Assembly (NCBI GenBank): GCA_000158135.1
Contig: DS999531.1
Span: forward strand, 836,132 to 900,131
Length of the DNA stretch: 64,000 nt
Source: Rhodobacteraceae bacterium KLH11
Lineage (GTDB): Bacteria > Pseudomonadota > Alphaproteobacteria > Rhodobacterales > Rhodobacteraceae
Direction: 5' to 3'
A model generated the notes under the pieces. The model worked only from the letters and a program-made list of their open reading frames with translations. It did not search any database and had not been told where the DNA came from. Within the stretch, counting starts at the first letter, position 1. The number at the start of each line of letters is the position of its first letter. The position numbers and the translations under genes are program-made. Below are positions 1 through 8,510 of this stretch, one piece after another.

Positions 1-1079
1 TTGGGTGGGCGGAAGTCATCATCATATCGTTGCGCATTGTTGAACAATTGCACCACATTCCGCAGATGTGTGTTCACAGAAGAGATGGAGAGCGTCGGAT
101 GCTCGGGACGCCTGAGTTTAATTCCCTCGGTCATTTTTTTCCGGGGGTAACGCTTTGCCATGTTTGTGGGGACGTTCAAAAGTGCATCACGAAACGCAAC
201 AACATCCACTCTTCCTATCCTCCGAATATCATAATCCTTACCAAACCAATCTTGCATAAGTGTCATAGTGTTTTCGATCTTTGCTATGCCCTTTGAACCG
301 CGAGAGTTAGATACCTCTATTTTAAGCTGTGTTGCCTGATCACTAAGTTTGTAACTGGATGCTGGCTTTGAAGAATTCTTGCCCGCTGGAGGTATCGGTT
401 CCTTGGTTCCAGTATCAACGAAGAACGGATTGTCGTCTTGGCCCGGTGTATTGGAATAGTTGTTCACGAAATCGACGTGGACCTGAATGAAGGCTTCCCG
501 GATACGTTGTACGAGCCTTGCATACGATGGATTGTCTGGGGAAATCGTCAGCGCTTTAGATTTCAGTTGAATACCAGCATACAGTTTTGCAGATGCAATA
601 GGGTCGAAGCTTGCAAGCAAGTCCCTGAGAACTGTCTTTCGATCCTCTTCGGGTATTTCGTTTGCTGCCTGTTCTTCTGATGTTGCCGCAAGAAAATCGG
701 ACAGATCATCATCAACCTCTGCGCGGTAGTCCAGATAAACTTCCCTTGCCATTGTGGCGATCAATGCATCCGTCAGTTCCTCAACGACCTCCGGTTCTTT
801 GGCGGATTGTTCGAAAATCTCATTAAACCATTCAAATTGCCTGCGACGCCATTCTTCCGCTCGGTTCATGGCTACAGAGTGCTTCTCTGTATCCATGGAC
901 TTGTGCTTCTCAGACTTTCCGACAGTTCCGATCACGGGTTTCGGGACATAGACACGAACGTGCCAGATGTTTCCTTGCCGGTAAAGTTTGGGTCTGCCAC
1001 GTGGTTTGAACATCGTCAAATCGTAGTAGCTTATCGTAGTAAAATCTAGACTCATATACTTGAAAACAAGGGATTTCAT
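1..1079 (-). CDS. Tyrosine recombinase (DUF6538-type integrase), partial, runs off the left edge
   Basis: The minus frame is open from 1079 to the window edge (359 codons without a stop). The start of the protein (GRPKLYRQGNIWHVRVYVP) has the look of the DUF6538 arm domain found at the N-terminus of many proteobacterial phage or island integrases. From about residue 250 it continues into a helical region consistent with the SAM-like core-binding domain. The catalytic domain (Arg, His-x-x-Arg, Tyr) would lie left of the window and cannot be checked. Possible ATG starts are 1079, 1055 and 1013; the last gives MFKPRGRPK and suits the family best, but none has a clear ribosome binding site. The gene lies directly behind the 3' end of tRNA-Ala on the same strand, the usual arrangement for an island integrase, and its base composition is visibly less GC-rich than the rest of the window. 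Confidence 0.8.
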   Translation of the reverse strand, partial: MKSLVFKYMSLDFTTISYYDLTMFKPRGRPKLYRQGNIWHVRVYVPKPVIGTVGKSEKHKSMDTEKHSVAMNRAEEWRRRQFEWFNEIFEQSAKEPEVVEELTDALIATMAREVYLDYRAEVDDDLSDFLAATSEEQAANEIPEEDRKTVLRDLLASFDPIASAKLYAGIQLKSKALTISPDNPSYARLVQRIREAFIQVHVDFVNNYSNTPGQDDNPFFVDTGTKEPIPPAGKNSSKPASSYKLSDQATQLKIEVSNSRGSKGIAKIENTMTLMQDWFGKDYDIRRIGRVDVVAFRDALLNVPTNMAKRYPRKKMTEGIKLRRPEHPTLSISSVNTHLRNVVQLFNNAQRYDDDFRPP

Positions 1080-1105
1080 GCGAAATCAATCAGATATATG
1101 GGCAG

Positions 1106-1181
<76 letters not shown>

Positions 1182-1291
1182 AACTAAGTACCGCATCAGC
1201 GGTGGACGGACGTTTAAGAGACGTCGCAGATGAGTTCAAGTGTTAAAATCGGAAACGAAGAAAAAGTTCCTCACCCCACCAGGGTTTGGGA

Positions 1292-1313
1292 CGAGGCGGT
1301 AGAGCCCGCCTCG
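1292..1313 (-). terminator. Perfect 8-bp hairpin downstream of the FYDLN-acid gene
   Basis: CGAGGCGG (1292-1299) and CCGCCTCG (1306-1313) pair perfectly around a 6-nt loop, just beyond the stop at 1321 on the minus strand. No T-run follows directly; a TTTTT comes about 25 nt later. It is therefore only a possible terminator. Confidence 0.4.
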
Positions 1314-1320
1314 GGCCGGG

Positions 1321-1644
1321 TCAGTTTTCGTCTTCTGACGACATGTCTTTGATGTCATCCAGCGGAACGTTGTCACTGTCGTCGTCATCATCCAGCAGAT
1401 CATCGTCCAGTTCGACATCGACGTTGTCGTCGTCATCCAGCACGATATCGTCATCCGACGACGCCTCGCGCGCCTTGACCGATGCCGCGTCCTCGGCGTC
1501 AGCGGCGATCATCCGGCTTTTGCCGGTTTCCAGCTCCACGACCTCGCCGGTATAGGGGCTGACGATCGGGTTCTTGTTCAGGTCATAAAAGCGTTTGCCG
1601 GTTGTCGGGCAGACACGCTTTACGCCCCATTCTTCCTTGGGCAT
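1321..1644 (-). CDS. FYDLN-acid family protein (TIGR02300)
   Basis: A 107-residue acidic protein of a family widespread in Alphaproteobacteria whose function is not known. The conserved head contains CPTTGKRFYDLNKNP followed by SPYTGE, the family hallmark. The C-terminal half is low-complexity, made almost only of Asp and Glu with interspersed Ser, Val and Leu, and is encoded by degenerate GTC/ATC-rich repeats. The ATG at 1644 is preceded by AAGGGGAT, a usable ribosome binding site. The gene stands alone, upstream of the tRNA-Ala on the same strand. The family call is secure; any role is not. Confidence 0.93.
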   Translation of the reverse strand: MPKEEWGVKRVCPTTGKRFYDLNKNPIVSPYTGEVVELETGKSRMIAADAEDAASVKAREASSDDDIVLDDDDNVDVELDDDLLDDDDDSDNVPLDDIKDMSSEDEN

Positions 1645-1744
1645 ATCAAATCCCCTTGATATCAGGTGAATCTCATCAATGATTCAGGTCACCTGCCACA
1701 TGCGGCAGGCACTGTCAAAGCCTTTGCGCGAAGGAGATCGGCCC

Positions 1745-2437
1745 ATGGGGCGACACGCATTGCCGGGAACGCCGCCGGTGCCGCTGACATTGCGTAAATC
1801 AGCGCGGGCGCGGCGGATCAGTTTGCGGATTTCCCAATTGGATGGGCGGGTTACGCTGACCTACCCCACGGGGGTCCCCGAAACCGAAGCATTGAGTTTT
1901 GCGCATCAGAAAGAGGCCTGGATTCGCGGGCACCTTCAGGAGCGGCCGGAGGTGGAAACCGTTGGGATCGGGCACTCCATTCCAATCGAAGGCATCGCGC
2001 GGCGAATCGTTCCCGCCCAGGGGCGCAGAGTATTGCTGCAGGGCGATGAAATCGGCGTTCCCGCAGGGGCCGAGGCCCGGCGGCTGGCGCGGTTTCTGAA
2101 AGAGCTGGCCCGCGATCGGCTGACCGGGGCCTGTGATGACTACGCGGCCATACTGGGCCGTCCATATCATAGCCTTACCTTGCGCGATACGCGCTCGCGC
2201 TGGGGGTCCTGCACATCGACAGGAGGATTGATGTTTTCATGGCGCCTGATCCTCGCGCCACCCGAGGTGTTGCATTACGTGGCGGCGCATGAGGTGGCGC
2301 ATCTGGCCGAGATGAATCACTCACCCGCGTTCTGGGCGCAGGTCGAGCGTATCTTTGGCCCGTACAAAGGCCCGCGCCGCTGGCTGCGGGACAATGGGGC
2401 CGAATTGCATCGCTATCGTTTCGAGGTCGCCAGTTGA
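1745..2437 (+). CDS. SprT-like / YgjP-type (DUF45) zinc metallopeptidase domain protein
   Basis: Predicted cytoplasmic metallopeptidase of the M48-like YgjP (DUF45) family; substrates of this family are not established. The zinc motif HEVAHL is followed by NHSPAFW, giving HExxH plus a third histidine, and upstream RSRWGSC is also typical of the family. The start is placed at 1745 (MGRHALPG) because AAGGAGATC sits at proper distance; an upstream in-frame ATG at 1679 lacks a binding site. The product is 230 residues, near the family norm. It is followed 30 bp later by a GntR regulator, with which it may or may not be co-transcribed. Confidence 0.9.
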   Translation: MGRHALPGTPPVPLTLRKSARARRISLRISQLDGRVTLTYPTGVPETEALSFAHQKEAWIRGHLQERPEVETVGIGHSIPIEGIARRIVPAQGRRVLLQGDEIGVPAGAEARRLARFLKELARDRLTGACDDYAAILGRPYHSLTLRDTRSRWGSCTSTGGLMFSWRLILAPPEVLHYVAAHEVAHLAEMNHSPAFWAQVERIFGPYKGPRRWLRDNGAELHRYRFEVAS

Positions 2438-2450
2438 CCTTCGAAAAATT

Positions 2451-2460
2451 TGTGATCACA
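2451..2460. promoter_or_regulatory. Perfect palindrome TGTGATCACA before the GntR gene
   Basis: TGTGATCACA is a perfect 10-bp palindrome ending 7 bp before the GntR-family start codon. Its size and position suit an autoregulatory operator of an FCD-type GntR protein, which bind short dyads with GT...AC arms. The assignment is inference. Confidence 0.4.
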
Positions 2461-2467
2461 TAAACCC

Positions 2468-3115
2468 ATGCTGACCACACGCCCTGCCGAGTCTCACACC
2501 GCAACCCATGATCGCGTCTATCGTGCCCTCAGATCCCGCATCATGCATGGCGAGATTGCCCCGGGGCAAGCCTTGACCTTACGCGGCATCGGTAAGGAAT
2601 TTGGCGTTTCAATGACGCCGGCACGGGAAACCGTGCGCAGGCTGGCGGCGGAAGGGGCCCTGTTCCTGTCAAGCTCGGGCCGTGTGTCGACGCCCGAACT
2701 GACCGGGGACCGGATCGAGGAGCTGGCCGCGCTGCGCGCTTTGCTTGAGGTTGAACTGGCCAGCCGCGCCCTGCCCCGCGCGCATATTGCGCTGATTGAC
2801 CGGTTGCAAAGCATCAACATGATCGTGGCCGAGATGGTCACGAAACGCGATGCGGTTGGGTATATCCGGTCAAATCTGGAATTCCACCGCACACTCTATC
2901 TGCGTGCGCAGGCCCCGGCGATGCTTGCCATGGCCGAGACGGTCTGGCTGCAGCTGGGCCCGACGATGCGCGCCTTATATGGCCGTTTGCGCCGGACCGA
3001 ACCCCCGCATTATCATCGCCTGATCATCGCGGCGCTCAAGGCCGGTGACGAGCCGGGATTGCGGCTGGCGGTCCGCTCGGATGTCACGCAGGGGCTGCGG
3101 CTGCTGGTGACCTGA
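2468..3115 (+). CDS. GntR-family transcriptional regulator (FadR/FCD subfamily)
   Basis: A 215-residue DNA-binding regulator. Residues about 12-75 form the winged helix-turn-helix (RVYRALRSRI...LRGIGKEFGVS..PARETVRRL), and residues about 80-205 an all-helical FCD ligand-binding domain with the usual ERASR-like helix (EELAALRALLEVELASRAL) and a metal-type His in SNLEFHRTLY. FCD regulators generally respond to organic acids or amino acids; the ligand here cannot be told. Its neighbours do not form an evident catabolic operon, so the target may be its own gene, through the palindrome just upstream, or distant genes. Confidence 0.92.
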   Translation: MLTTRPAESHTATHDRVYRALRSRIMHGEIAPGQALTLRGIGKEFGVSMTPARETVRRLAAEGALFLSSSGRVSTPELTGDRIEELAALRALLEVELASRALPRAHIALIDRLQSINMIVAEMVTKRDAVGYIRSNLEFHRTLYLRAQAPAMLAMAETVWLQLGPTMRALYGRLRRTEPPHYHRLIIAALKAGDEPGLRLAVRSDVTQGLRLLVT

Positions 3116-3238
3116 GCGGCATCCCGCCCATTACCCTGACCTTTCGGTTTTCGGCGCGCACAGCGCAATGGCGTTCTGGTCTGAGCGACCGGGCTGCGTT
3201 ATCCTGATTGCAAATCACAACAAGAGCAGATTTCAGCC

Positions 3239-4369
3239 ATGATTAATCGAAGAGCCTTTTCAGCAGGGATTGGGGCAACCCTTTTGGCCGCCTGTTCCGG
3301 CGGCAGCCAACCAAGCAGCGCCCCGGCGTCGCGGATGCGCGCTGTGCCGAATGCCGGGTGGGATGCATGGGTGGCCGGTTTCAAGACCCGCGCCGCGGCG
3401 CAGGGGATTTCCCAGACCACGCTCAATCGCGCGTTTCAGGGGGCCGGTTACCTGCCCGAAGTGATCGAGCGTGACCGCAATCAGGTCGAATTCAAACGCT
3501 CGCTTGAGGATTATCTGGCCATCGCGGCCTCGGATGAACGGATCAGTACCGGCAAGCAGATGCTTGCACGGCACGCCGCCACCTTGTCGCAGATCGAGGC
3601 CAAATACGGGGTCGACAAAGAGATCGTTGTGGCCGTCTGGGGGTTGGAAAGCCGATATGGCGCGCGACGTGGGGATGTGCCGGTGATCTCGGCGACCTCT
3701 ACGTTGGCCTATGACGGGCGGCGCGGCGCTTTCTTTGAAAAGCAGTTGCTGGCGGCCTTGCAGATCATTCAGGAGGGTGACACGTCGCCCGCCAACATGA
3801 CCGGAAGCTGGGCCGGGGCCATGGGGCATACACAATTCATCCCGACCTCGTATCTGGCCTATGCGGTCGATTTCACCGGCGACGGACGGCGCGATATCTG
3901 GTCCGAAGATCCGGCGGATTCTCTGGCTTCAACCGCCGCCTATCTGGCCCGCGCCGGTTGGGTGCGCGGACAGCCCTGGGGCGGCGAGGTGGGGACAGTA
4001 TCCGGCACGCCGGTGGCGGTTCTGCAACCGCAGATGCCCGGGCCACGTATTGCCGTGTTCCGCAACTTTCAGGTCATCAAACGCTATAACAACTCGGACA
4101 GCTATGCGATCGGCGTCGGTCATCTGGCCGATCGGATCGCGGGAGGCCCGCCCTTTCAGGCCTCGTTCGGGCCCGACGCCACCGGGCTGACGCTGCAAGA
4201 TCGAAAAGAGCTGCAACGTCGCCTGACATCCACCGGGTATGACACACAAGGCGCAGATGGGGTGATTGGCAAGAACACCGAAGCGGCAATCAGCGCCTAT
4301 CAGCAGGCCAATGGGCTGGCCGTCACCGGCAAGCCTTCGGTGGCGCTGCTGCAGCGGTTGGGCGGCTGA
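3239..4369 (+). CDS. Lytic murein transglycosylase (MltB-type) with peptidoglycan-binding domain, lipoprotein
   Basis: Cleaves the glycan strand of peptidoglycan to 1,6-anhydro ends, in the periplasm at the outer membrane. The N-terminus MINRRAFSAG followed by LLAAC shows a lipoprotein signal with lipobox Cys 19 and a twin-arginine-like pair. The central domain carries VWGLESRYG with the family's catalytic Glu and GAMGHTQFIPTSYL, both typical of the SLT_2/MltB fold. The last 60 residues are a PG_binding_1 repeat (ADGVIGKNTEAAISAYQ). The 376-residue length fits this fusion type. A single gene, convergent with accA only 4 bp away. Confidence 0.93.
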   Translation: MINRRAFSAGIGATLLAACSGGSQPSSAPASRMRAVPNAGWDAWVAGFKTRAAAQGISQTTLNRAFQGAGYLPEVIERDRNQVEFKRSLEDYLAIAASDERISTGKQMLARHAATLSQIEAKYGVDKEIVVAVWGLESRYGARRGDVPVISATSTLAYDGRRGAFFEKQLLAALQIIQEGDTSPANMTGSWAGAMGHTQFIPTSYLAYAVDFTGDGRRDIWSEDPADSLASTAAYLARAGWVRGQPWGGEVGTVSGTPVAVLQPQMPGPRIAVFRNFQVIKRYNNSDSYAIGVGHLADRIAGGPPFQASFGPDATGLTLQDRKELQRRLTSTGYDTQGADGVIGKNTEAAISAYQQANGLAVTGKPSVALLQRLGG

Positions 4370-4373
4370 CCGG

Positions 4374-5336
4374 TTACGCAGCCAGCCCTTTTGAACCGAT
4401 ATCCAGAAATTTCTGACGGCGGTCCTTGATCAGGGCCGCCGCATCTTTGCCGTCCAGTTCTTTCAGCATCGCCGCAATCGCCCCCCGAACAGATTCCACA
4501 GCCGCAGGGCGGTCGCGATGGGCACCGCCTTTGGGTTCTGTGATGATCCGGTCACAAACGCCCAGCTTGTGCAAATCCTGCGCGGTCAGACGCAAAGCTT
4601 CAGCCGCTTCGCGCATCTTTTCGGCATCTTTCCACAGGATCGATGCGCAGCCTTCGGGTGAGATCACCGAATAAACCGAATGTTCCAGCATCGCGACGCG
4701 GTTGGCTGTGGCAAAGGCCACCGCCCCGCCCGATCCACCTTCGCCGATGATGACCGACACCAGCGGCACACCGATCTTCAGGCACATCTCGGTCGAACGC
4801 GCGATGGCCTCGGACTGGCCGCGCTCTTCCGCACCCTTGCCGGGGTAAGCCCCTGCGGTGTCGATCAGCGTGATGACGGGCAACCCGAAGCGACCTGCCA
4901 TTTCCATCAGGCGCACGGCCTTGCGATAGCCTTCGGGCCGCGCCATGCCAAAATTACGCTCGATCCGCGATTTGGTATCCGATCCCTTTTCGTGCCCGAT
5001 CACCACCACGGGCTGGTCATCGAACCGCGCCAGACCGCCAATCACCGCCAGATCATCCGCAAAGTTCCGATCCCCGGCCAGCGGGGTGAACTCGGTAAAC
5101 AGCGCATCAACATAATCGTTGCAGTGCGGCCGCTCAGGATGGCGCGCCACCTGACATTTCCGCCACGGGGTCAGATCGCTGTAGAGCTCGTCCAGCAGCT
5201 TGGCCGCTTTGGCATCCAGGGCTGCCGCTTCTTCGGTTACGTCCATTTCTTCATTGGAACGGGCCAAAGCGCGCAGCTCTTCTGCCTTGCCTTCAATCTC
5301 GGCCAGCGGTTTTTCGAAATCCAGGTACTGAATCAT
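4374..5336 (-). CDS. accA: Acetyl-CoA carboxylase carboxyltransferase subunit alpha
   Basis: The alpha half of the carboxyltransferase that moves CO2 from carboxybiotin to acetyl-CoA, giving malonyl-CoA, the first step of fatty acid synthesis in the cytoplasm; it works with AccD, not in this window. The sequence contains [12 protein letters not shown] at the N-terminus, [12 protein letters not shown], the TPGAYPG-like [10 protein letters not shown], and GEGGSGGA, the oxyanion-type loops of the crotonase fold. The start at 5336 (MIQYLDF) follows GAGAGG; this yields 320 residues, the normal AccA size. Monocistronic here, as is usual in this order. Confidence 0.97.
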   Translation of the reverse strand: MIQYLDFEKPLAEIEGKAEELRALARSNEEMDVTEEAAALDAKAAKLLDELYSDLTPWRKCQVARHPERPHCNDYVDALFTEFTPLAGDRNFADDLAVIGGLARFDDQPVVVIGHEKGSDTKSRIERNFGMARPEGYRKAVRLMEMAGRFGLPVITLIDTAGAYPGKGAEERGQSEAIARSTEMCLKIGVPLVSVIIGEGGSGGAVAFATANRVAMLEHSVYSVISPEGCASILWKDAEKMREAAEALRLTAQDLHKLGVCDRIITEPKGGAHRDRPAAVESVRGAIAAMLKELDGKDAAALIKDRRQKFLDIGSKGLAA

Positions 5337-5419
5337 GACGCCTCTCAACGCGGAAGTTCCCTGCTATATGACCCGAGGTCGCCCGGGATGCAACTGCTCG
5401 CCCCACCAGAAATCCAAGC

Positions 5420-6016
5420 TCAGCTCGGCCAGAGAACCGGGTAAAGCGAGGCAACCAACAGCAACGCCATCACCCAGTTGAATACCACCAACCGACGCGG
5501 GTTGGTCAGAATTCGCGCCATCTGTTGACCCAGAACAGTCCAGGTGCTGATCGATGGCAGGTTGATCGCACCAAACACCAGTGCCACGATGATGACGGCA
5601 TCCAGCGTCTGGCCCGGCGCATAGGCCGTTGTGGCCGTCAGCGCCATGGCCCATGCCTTGGGATTGACCCATTGAAACGCGGCTGCCTGCAGAAATGTCA
5701 TGGGTGTGCCCGCCACATCCTGGCTTTGCACCGGGGCCGAATGCGCTATTTTCCACGCAAGATACAGCAGGTATATCACGGATACTGTTTTGAGCAGCGC
5801 ATAGCTGACCGGGTATCTGTCGAACACTTGCACCAGCCCGGCGCCGACCAGTAACACCATGAAGGTAAACCCCAGCCCGATCCCCAGCATATGAGGAATG
5901 GTGCGACGAAACCCGAAATTCGCACCCGATGCCATCAGCATCAGGTTATTCGGCCCTGGAGTAATTGACGAGACAAATGCAAAGGTCATCAGGGCCAGCA
6001 GGATTTCGTATGTCAT
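5420..6016 (-). CDS. LysE/RhtB-family amino acid exporter
   Basis: Inner-membrane translocator expected to export amino acids or related compounds. The start MTYEILLALMTFAFVSSITPGPNNLM has the family signature TPGPNN near the N-terminus, and about six hydrophobic segments follow in 198 residues, the normal length. An upstream extension of the frame to 6289 is rejected because it has no conserved sequence and runs through the divergent promoter. The gene is transcribed away from an Lrp/AsnC regulator, the classical arrangement of LysE-type exporters with their regulator. Substrate unknown. Confidence 0.92.
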   Translation of the reverse strand: MTYEILLALMTFAFVSSITPGPNNLMLMASGANFGFRRTIPHMLGIGLGFTFMVLLVGAGLVQVFDRYPVSYALLKTVSVIYLLYLAWKIAHSAPVQSQDVAGTPMTFLQAAAFQWVNPKAWAMALTATTAYAPGQTLDAVIIVALVFGAINLPSISTWTVLGQQMARILTNPRRLVVFNWVMALLLVASLYPVLWPS

Positions 6017-6089
6017 AGCCGGGATAATTGCCTTGGAATCGGCGAATGAAATTGCGTTTTTGTGTGCCTTTATGAAAATATCGCAATTG

Positions 6090-6542
6090 ATGACGAAAAT
6101 TGACAAAATAAATGAACATATATTGCGTGAATTGTCTTTGGATGGACGGATCAGCAATCTGGAGCTGGCTGAACGTGTCGGCCTCTCACCTTCAGCATGT
6201 TTGCGCCGTGTGCAAGAGCTGGAGCGGTCGGGCGTCATCGCGGGATATCGTGCCGTTTTGAACCCCGCCGCGATGGGGGTCGGATTCATTGCCTATATCG
6301 GCGTCGGTCTGGGTGAACATACTAAGACCGCTCAGGAAAGCTTTGAACATGCGCTGCAACGGGCACCCGAGGTGGTCGAATGTCACAACATCACGGGAAC
6401 GATTGAATACCTGTTGCGGGTCGAATGTGCAGATTTGCCTTCCTACAAGACCTTCCATACCGAGGTGCTGGGAACCCTGCCGCATGTCACCTCAATCACT
6501 TCATATGTAGTGATGGGTTCGCCTAAAAACCTGCGGGCGTGA
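6090..6542 (+). CDS. Lrp/AsnC-family transcriptional regulator
   Basis: A 150-residue regulator. The N-terminal HTH (KINEHILRELSLDGRISNLELAERVGLSPS region) is followed by a C-terminal RAM (AsnC-ligand) domain ending in SITSYVVMGSPKN. Proteins of this family form dimers to octamers that sense amino acids. Two ATGs are possible, 6072 and 6090; 6090 (MTKIDKINE) matches the usual family start, and neither has a strong ribosome binding site. Divergent from the LysE exporter across about 70 bp, so it probably controls export of a particular amino acid as well as itself. Confidence 0.92.
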   Translation: MTKIDKINEHILRELSLDGRISNLELAERVGLSPSACLRRVQELERSGVIAGYRAVLNPAAMGVGFIAYIGVGLGEHTKTAQESFEHALQRAPEVVECHNITGTIEYLLRVECADLPSYKTFHTEVLGTLPHVTSITSYVVMGSPKNLRA

Positions 6543-6658
6543 GCTGAGAATTGTGATGTTTAACCATCTTGCGGGGTCAAAATTCACGACATAGTGTCAG
6601 CGCAAAAGCCAGACATAAGAGGATTAACCTCAGATTGGCCCAACCCAGGGAGAAGATC

Positions 6659-7237
6659 GTGAAAGTTTTGAGTGCAACCATGCTGGCTCTGGCCGTCTCG
6701 GCGGTAATGAGCACAGCTGTAGCTGAACCGCTGAAGCTGAAGCCAGCCAGCCCGCAACCCAGCCCCCAAGCAGGGTTGGACGTCAAATACGCCTGGCTTG
6801 GAAACCCGCCGCGTAAAATCCAAAACCTGGCCAAAGCGGAGAGTCTTCTAAAAAAGGCAAAGTCCGGACCTCCTTTGAGAGGCCTAGACTACCGGGAAAC
6901 CGACGACGGTGATCCGGTACTGACCTTCGGCGAGGCTTATAATGTTGCCGCCGAAATCACTGGGTACATTCGTTTTGATGAACCTGGGATCTATGAGCTG
7001 GAAACCTGGTCGAATGATGGCATCGATGCCTGGGTCGGTGGACAACAATTTGGGTATCTCAATGGCCGTCAGCCGTGTGCCGCCAACCAGAGGACCGAAG
7101 TGGAAGTTCCTCAAGCAGGGTGGTACCCTCTGCACATTAAATATTTTCAAAAATACGTAGGATCTTGCCTGATGATGAAATGGGGAAAAAGCGGCGAGAA
7201 GCTGAAATGGACGCCGAACAACGCCTTCGGGCGCTGA
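6659..7237 (+). CDS. Secreted PA14-like domain protein of unknown function
   Basis: A 192-residue exported protein. A GTG start at 6659 is preceded by GGGAGAAG and yields a clean signal peptide (about residues 1-22, ending MSTAVAE); the longer frame from 6569 has no such support. After a Pro/Lys-rich linker comes a beta-rich domain whose pattern (GYIRFDEPGIYELETWSNDGID, then GYLNGRQ, then AGWYPLHIKYFQ) resembles PA14-type carbohydrate or ligand-binding modules. Two Cys in the domain could form a disulfide. Base use is slightly less GC-rich than its neighbours. No partner gene is adjacent; the role is unknown. Confidence 0.75.
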   Translation: MKVLSATMLALAVSAVMSTAVAEPLKLKPASPQPSPQAGLDVKYAWLGNPPRKIQNLAKAESLLKKAKSGPPLRGLDYRETDDGDPVLTFGEAYNVAAEITGYIRFDEPGIYELETWSNDGIDAWVGGQQFGYLNGRQPCAANQRTEVEVPQAGWYPLHIKYFQKYVGSCLMMKWGKSGEKLKWTPNNAFGR

Positions 7238-7260
7238 TCACTGGCCCGTAATGTGCGAGA

Positions 7261-7281
7261 GGCGCCCCCTCTTGGGGCGCC
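7261..7281. terminator. Hairpin between convergent PA14-like gene and mcl1
   Basis: GGCGCCCC (7261-7268) pairs perfectly with GGGGCGCC (7274-7281) around a 5-nt loop, 24 bp after the upstream stop and 9 bp from the mcl1 stop. Only a short T stretch (CTTTG) follows, so it may serve both directions weakly. Confidence 0.6.
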
Positions 7282-7289
7282 GCTTTGCG

Positions 7290-8252
7290 TCAGCCATTTG
7301 CCGCGATCAGTTCAGCCTGCGCCACGATCACTTCGGCCTGTTTAATCGAGGCGATATCGACCAGACGCCCTTTGTAGACGGTTGCGCCTTCGCCATTGGC
7401 CTTGGCCTGCTCCATCGCGGCCAGAATTTCGCGCGCCTCTGACACCGCGTCTTCCGAAGGGGTAAAGACCTGATTGGCCAGCGCAATCTGCCTGGGGTGG
7501 ATCGCCCATTTACCAACCATACCCAACGTGGCCGAGCGTTTGGCCTGCGCGATATACCCTTCGTCATCCGAGAAATCGCCGAATGGGCCATCCACCGGCA
7601 GAACGCCATGGGTACGGCAGGCGGCCACAATCGCGGCCTGTGCCCAGTGCCAGGGATCGGACCAGTGCTTTTCGCCCTCGCGCAGCATATAGTAATCTTC
7701 CTGCGTGCCGCCGATACCCGTGGTTTGCATACCCATCGACGCCGCAAAATCCGCAGCACCGAGGCTCATGGCCTGCAGACGCGGGGATGACGCTGCGATC
7801 TCCTCGACATGCGCCAGCCCGGCGGCGGATTCGATGATGACCTCGAAGGAAATCGGCTTGGCCCGGCCCTTGGCCTGTTCGATGGCGGTGACCAGCGCAT
7901 CAACCGCATAGACATCCGCTGCGCAGCCGACTTTGGGGATCATGATCTGATCCAGACGGTCTCCGGCCTGTTCCAGCACATCCACCACGTCGCGATACCA
8001 GTAAGGCGTATCCAGCCCGTTGATCCGCACCGACATATACTTGCTGCCCCAGTCGACCGTATTCAGTGCCTCAATGATATTGGCGCGGGCTGCGTCCTTG
8101 TCGGATGGCGCAACAGAATCCTCAAGATCCAGATTGATCACATCCGCCGCTGACGCGGCCATCTTCGGGAAGAGTTTGGTGTTCGAGCCGGGACCGAACA
8201 ACTGGCAACGGTTGGGCCGCGCAGGCGCGGCGGGCTGGATGCGGAAACTCAT
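7290..8252 (-). CDS. mcl1: L-malyl-CoA / beta-methylmalyl-CoA lyase
   Basis: CitE-like lyase of the ethylmalonyl-CoA pathway. It splits beta-methylmalyl-CoA into glyoxylate and propionyl-CoA and reversibly handles malyl-CoA, letting cells grow on C2 compounds without isocitrate lyase. The protein (320 residues) begins MSFRIQPAAPARPNRCQLFGPGSN and carries INLDLEDSVAP, IMIPKVG, FEVIIESAAGL and SLGAADFAASMGMQTTGIGG, which match the Mcl1 family of Rhodobacter closely. Metal-binding Glu and Asp are in IIESA and DLEDS. Transcribed alone, divergent from the dgcA-like gene. Confidence 0.95.
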   Translation of the reverse strand: MSFRIQPAAPARPNRCQLFGPGSNTKLFPKMAASAADVINLDLEDSVAPSDKDAARANIIEALNTVDWGSKYMSVRINGLDTPYWYRDVVDVLEQAGDRLDQIMIPKVGCAADVYAVDALVTAIEQAKGRAKPISFEVIIESAAGLAHVEEIAASSPRLQAMSLGAADFAASMGMQTTGIGGTQEDYYMLREGEKHWSDPWHWAQAAIVAACRTHGVLPVDGPFGDFSDDEGYIAQAKRSATLGMVGKWAIHPRQIALANQVFTPSEDAVSEAREILAAMEQAKANGEGATVYKGRLVDIASIKQAEVIVAQAELIAANG

Positions 8253-8510
8253 CTGAACCTCGTGTGAGTAATGAAATTACGTTCTTCCTGATCGATGGGA
8301 TATTAAATTGCGCGAAGCTGTGCAAGCATCATTGTGCATATGCGGCAATGCGCACGCAGCATGGCCTGCGCTGGCCATGGGAAGCCCGCTACACCGGATC
8401 GATCCCGGTCGGTTTGGCAGGGGTAAACCGGTGGATGCTCTGGCCGGGCTGTGTTCTAAGCAGGGCATTGTTACCAGCATCCACAATACTTCGACTGAAA
8501 GGGTGAACGC

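Noticed and set aside
30-1049. Short plus-strand frames in the first kilobase
   Set aside because: They are opposite a continuous minus-strand frame with integrase features.
8253-8510. 80-codon plus-strand frame (8264-8506) between mcl1 and the dgcA-like gene
   Set aside because: No ribosome binding site or family features; it fills the divergent promoter region.
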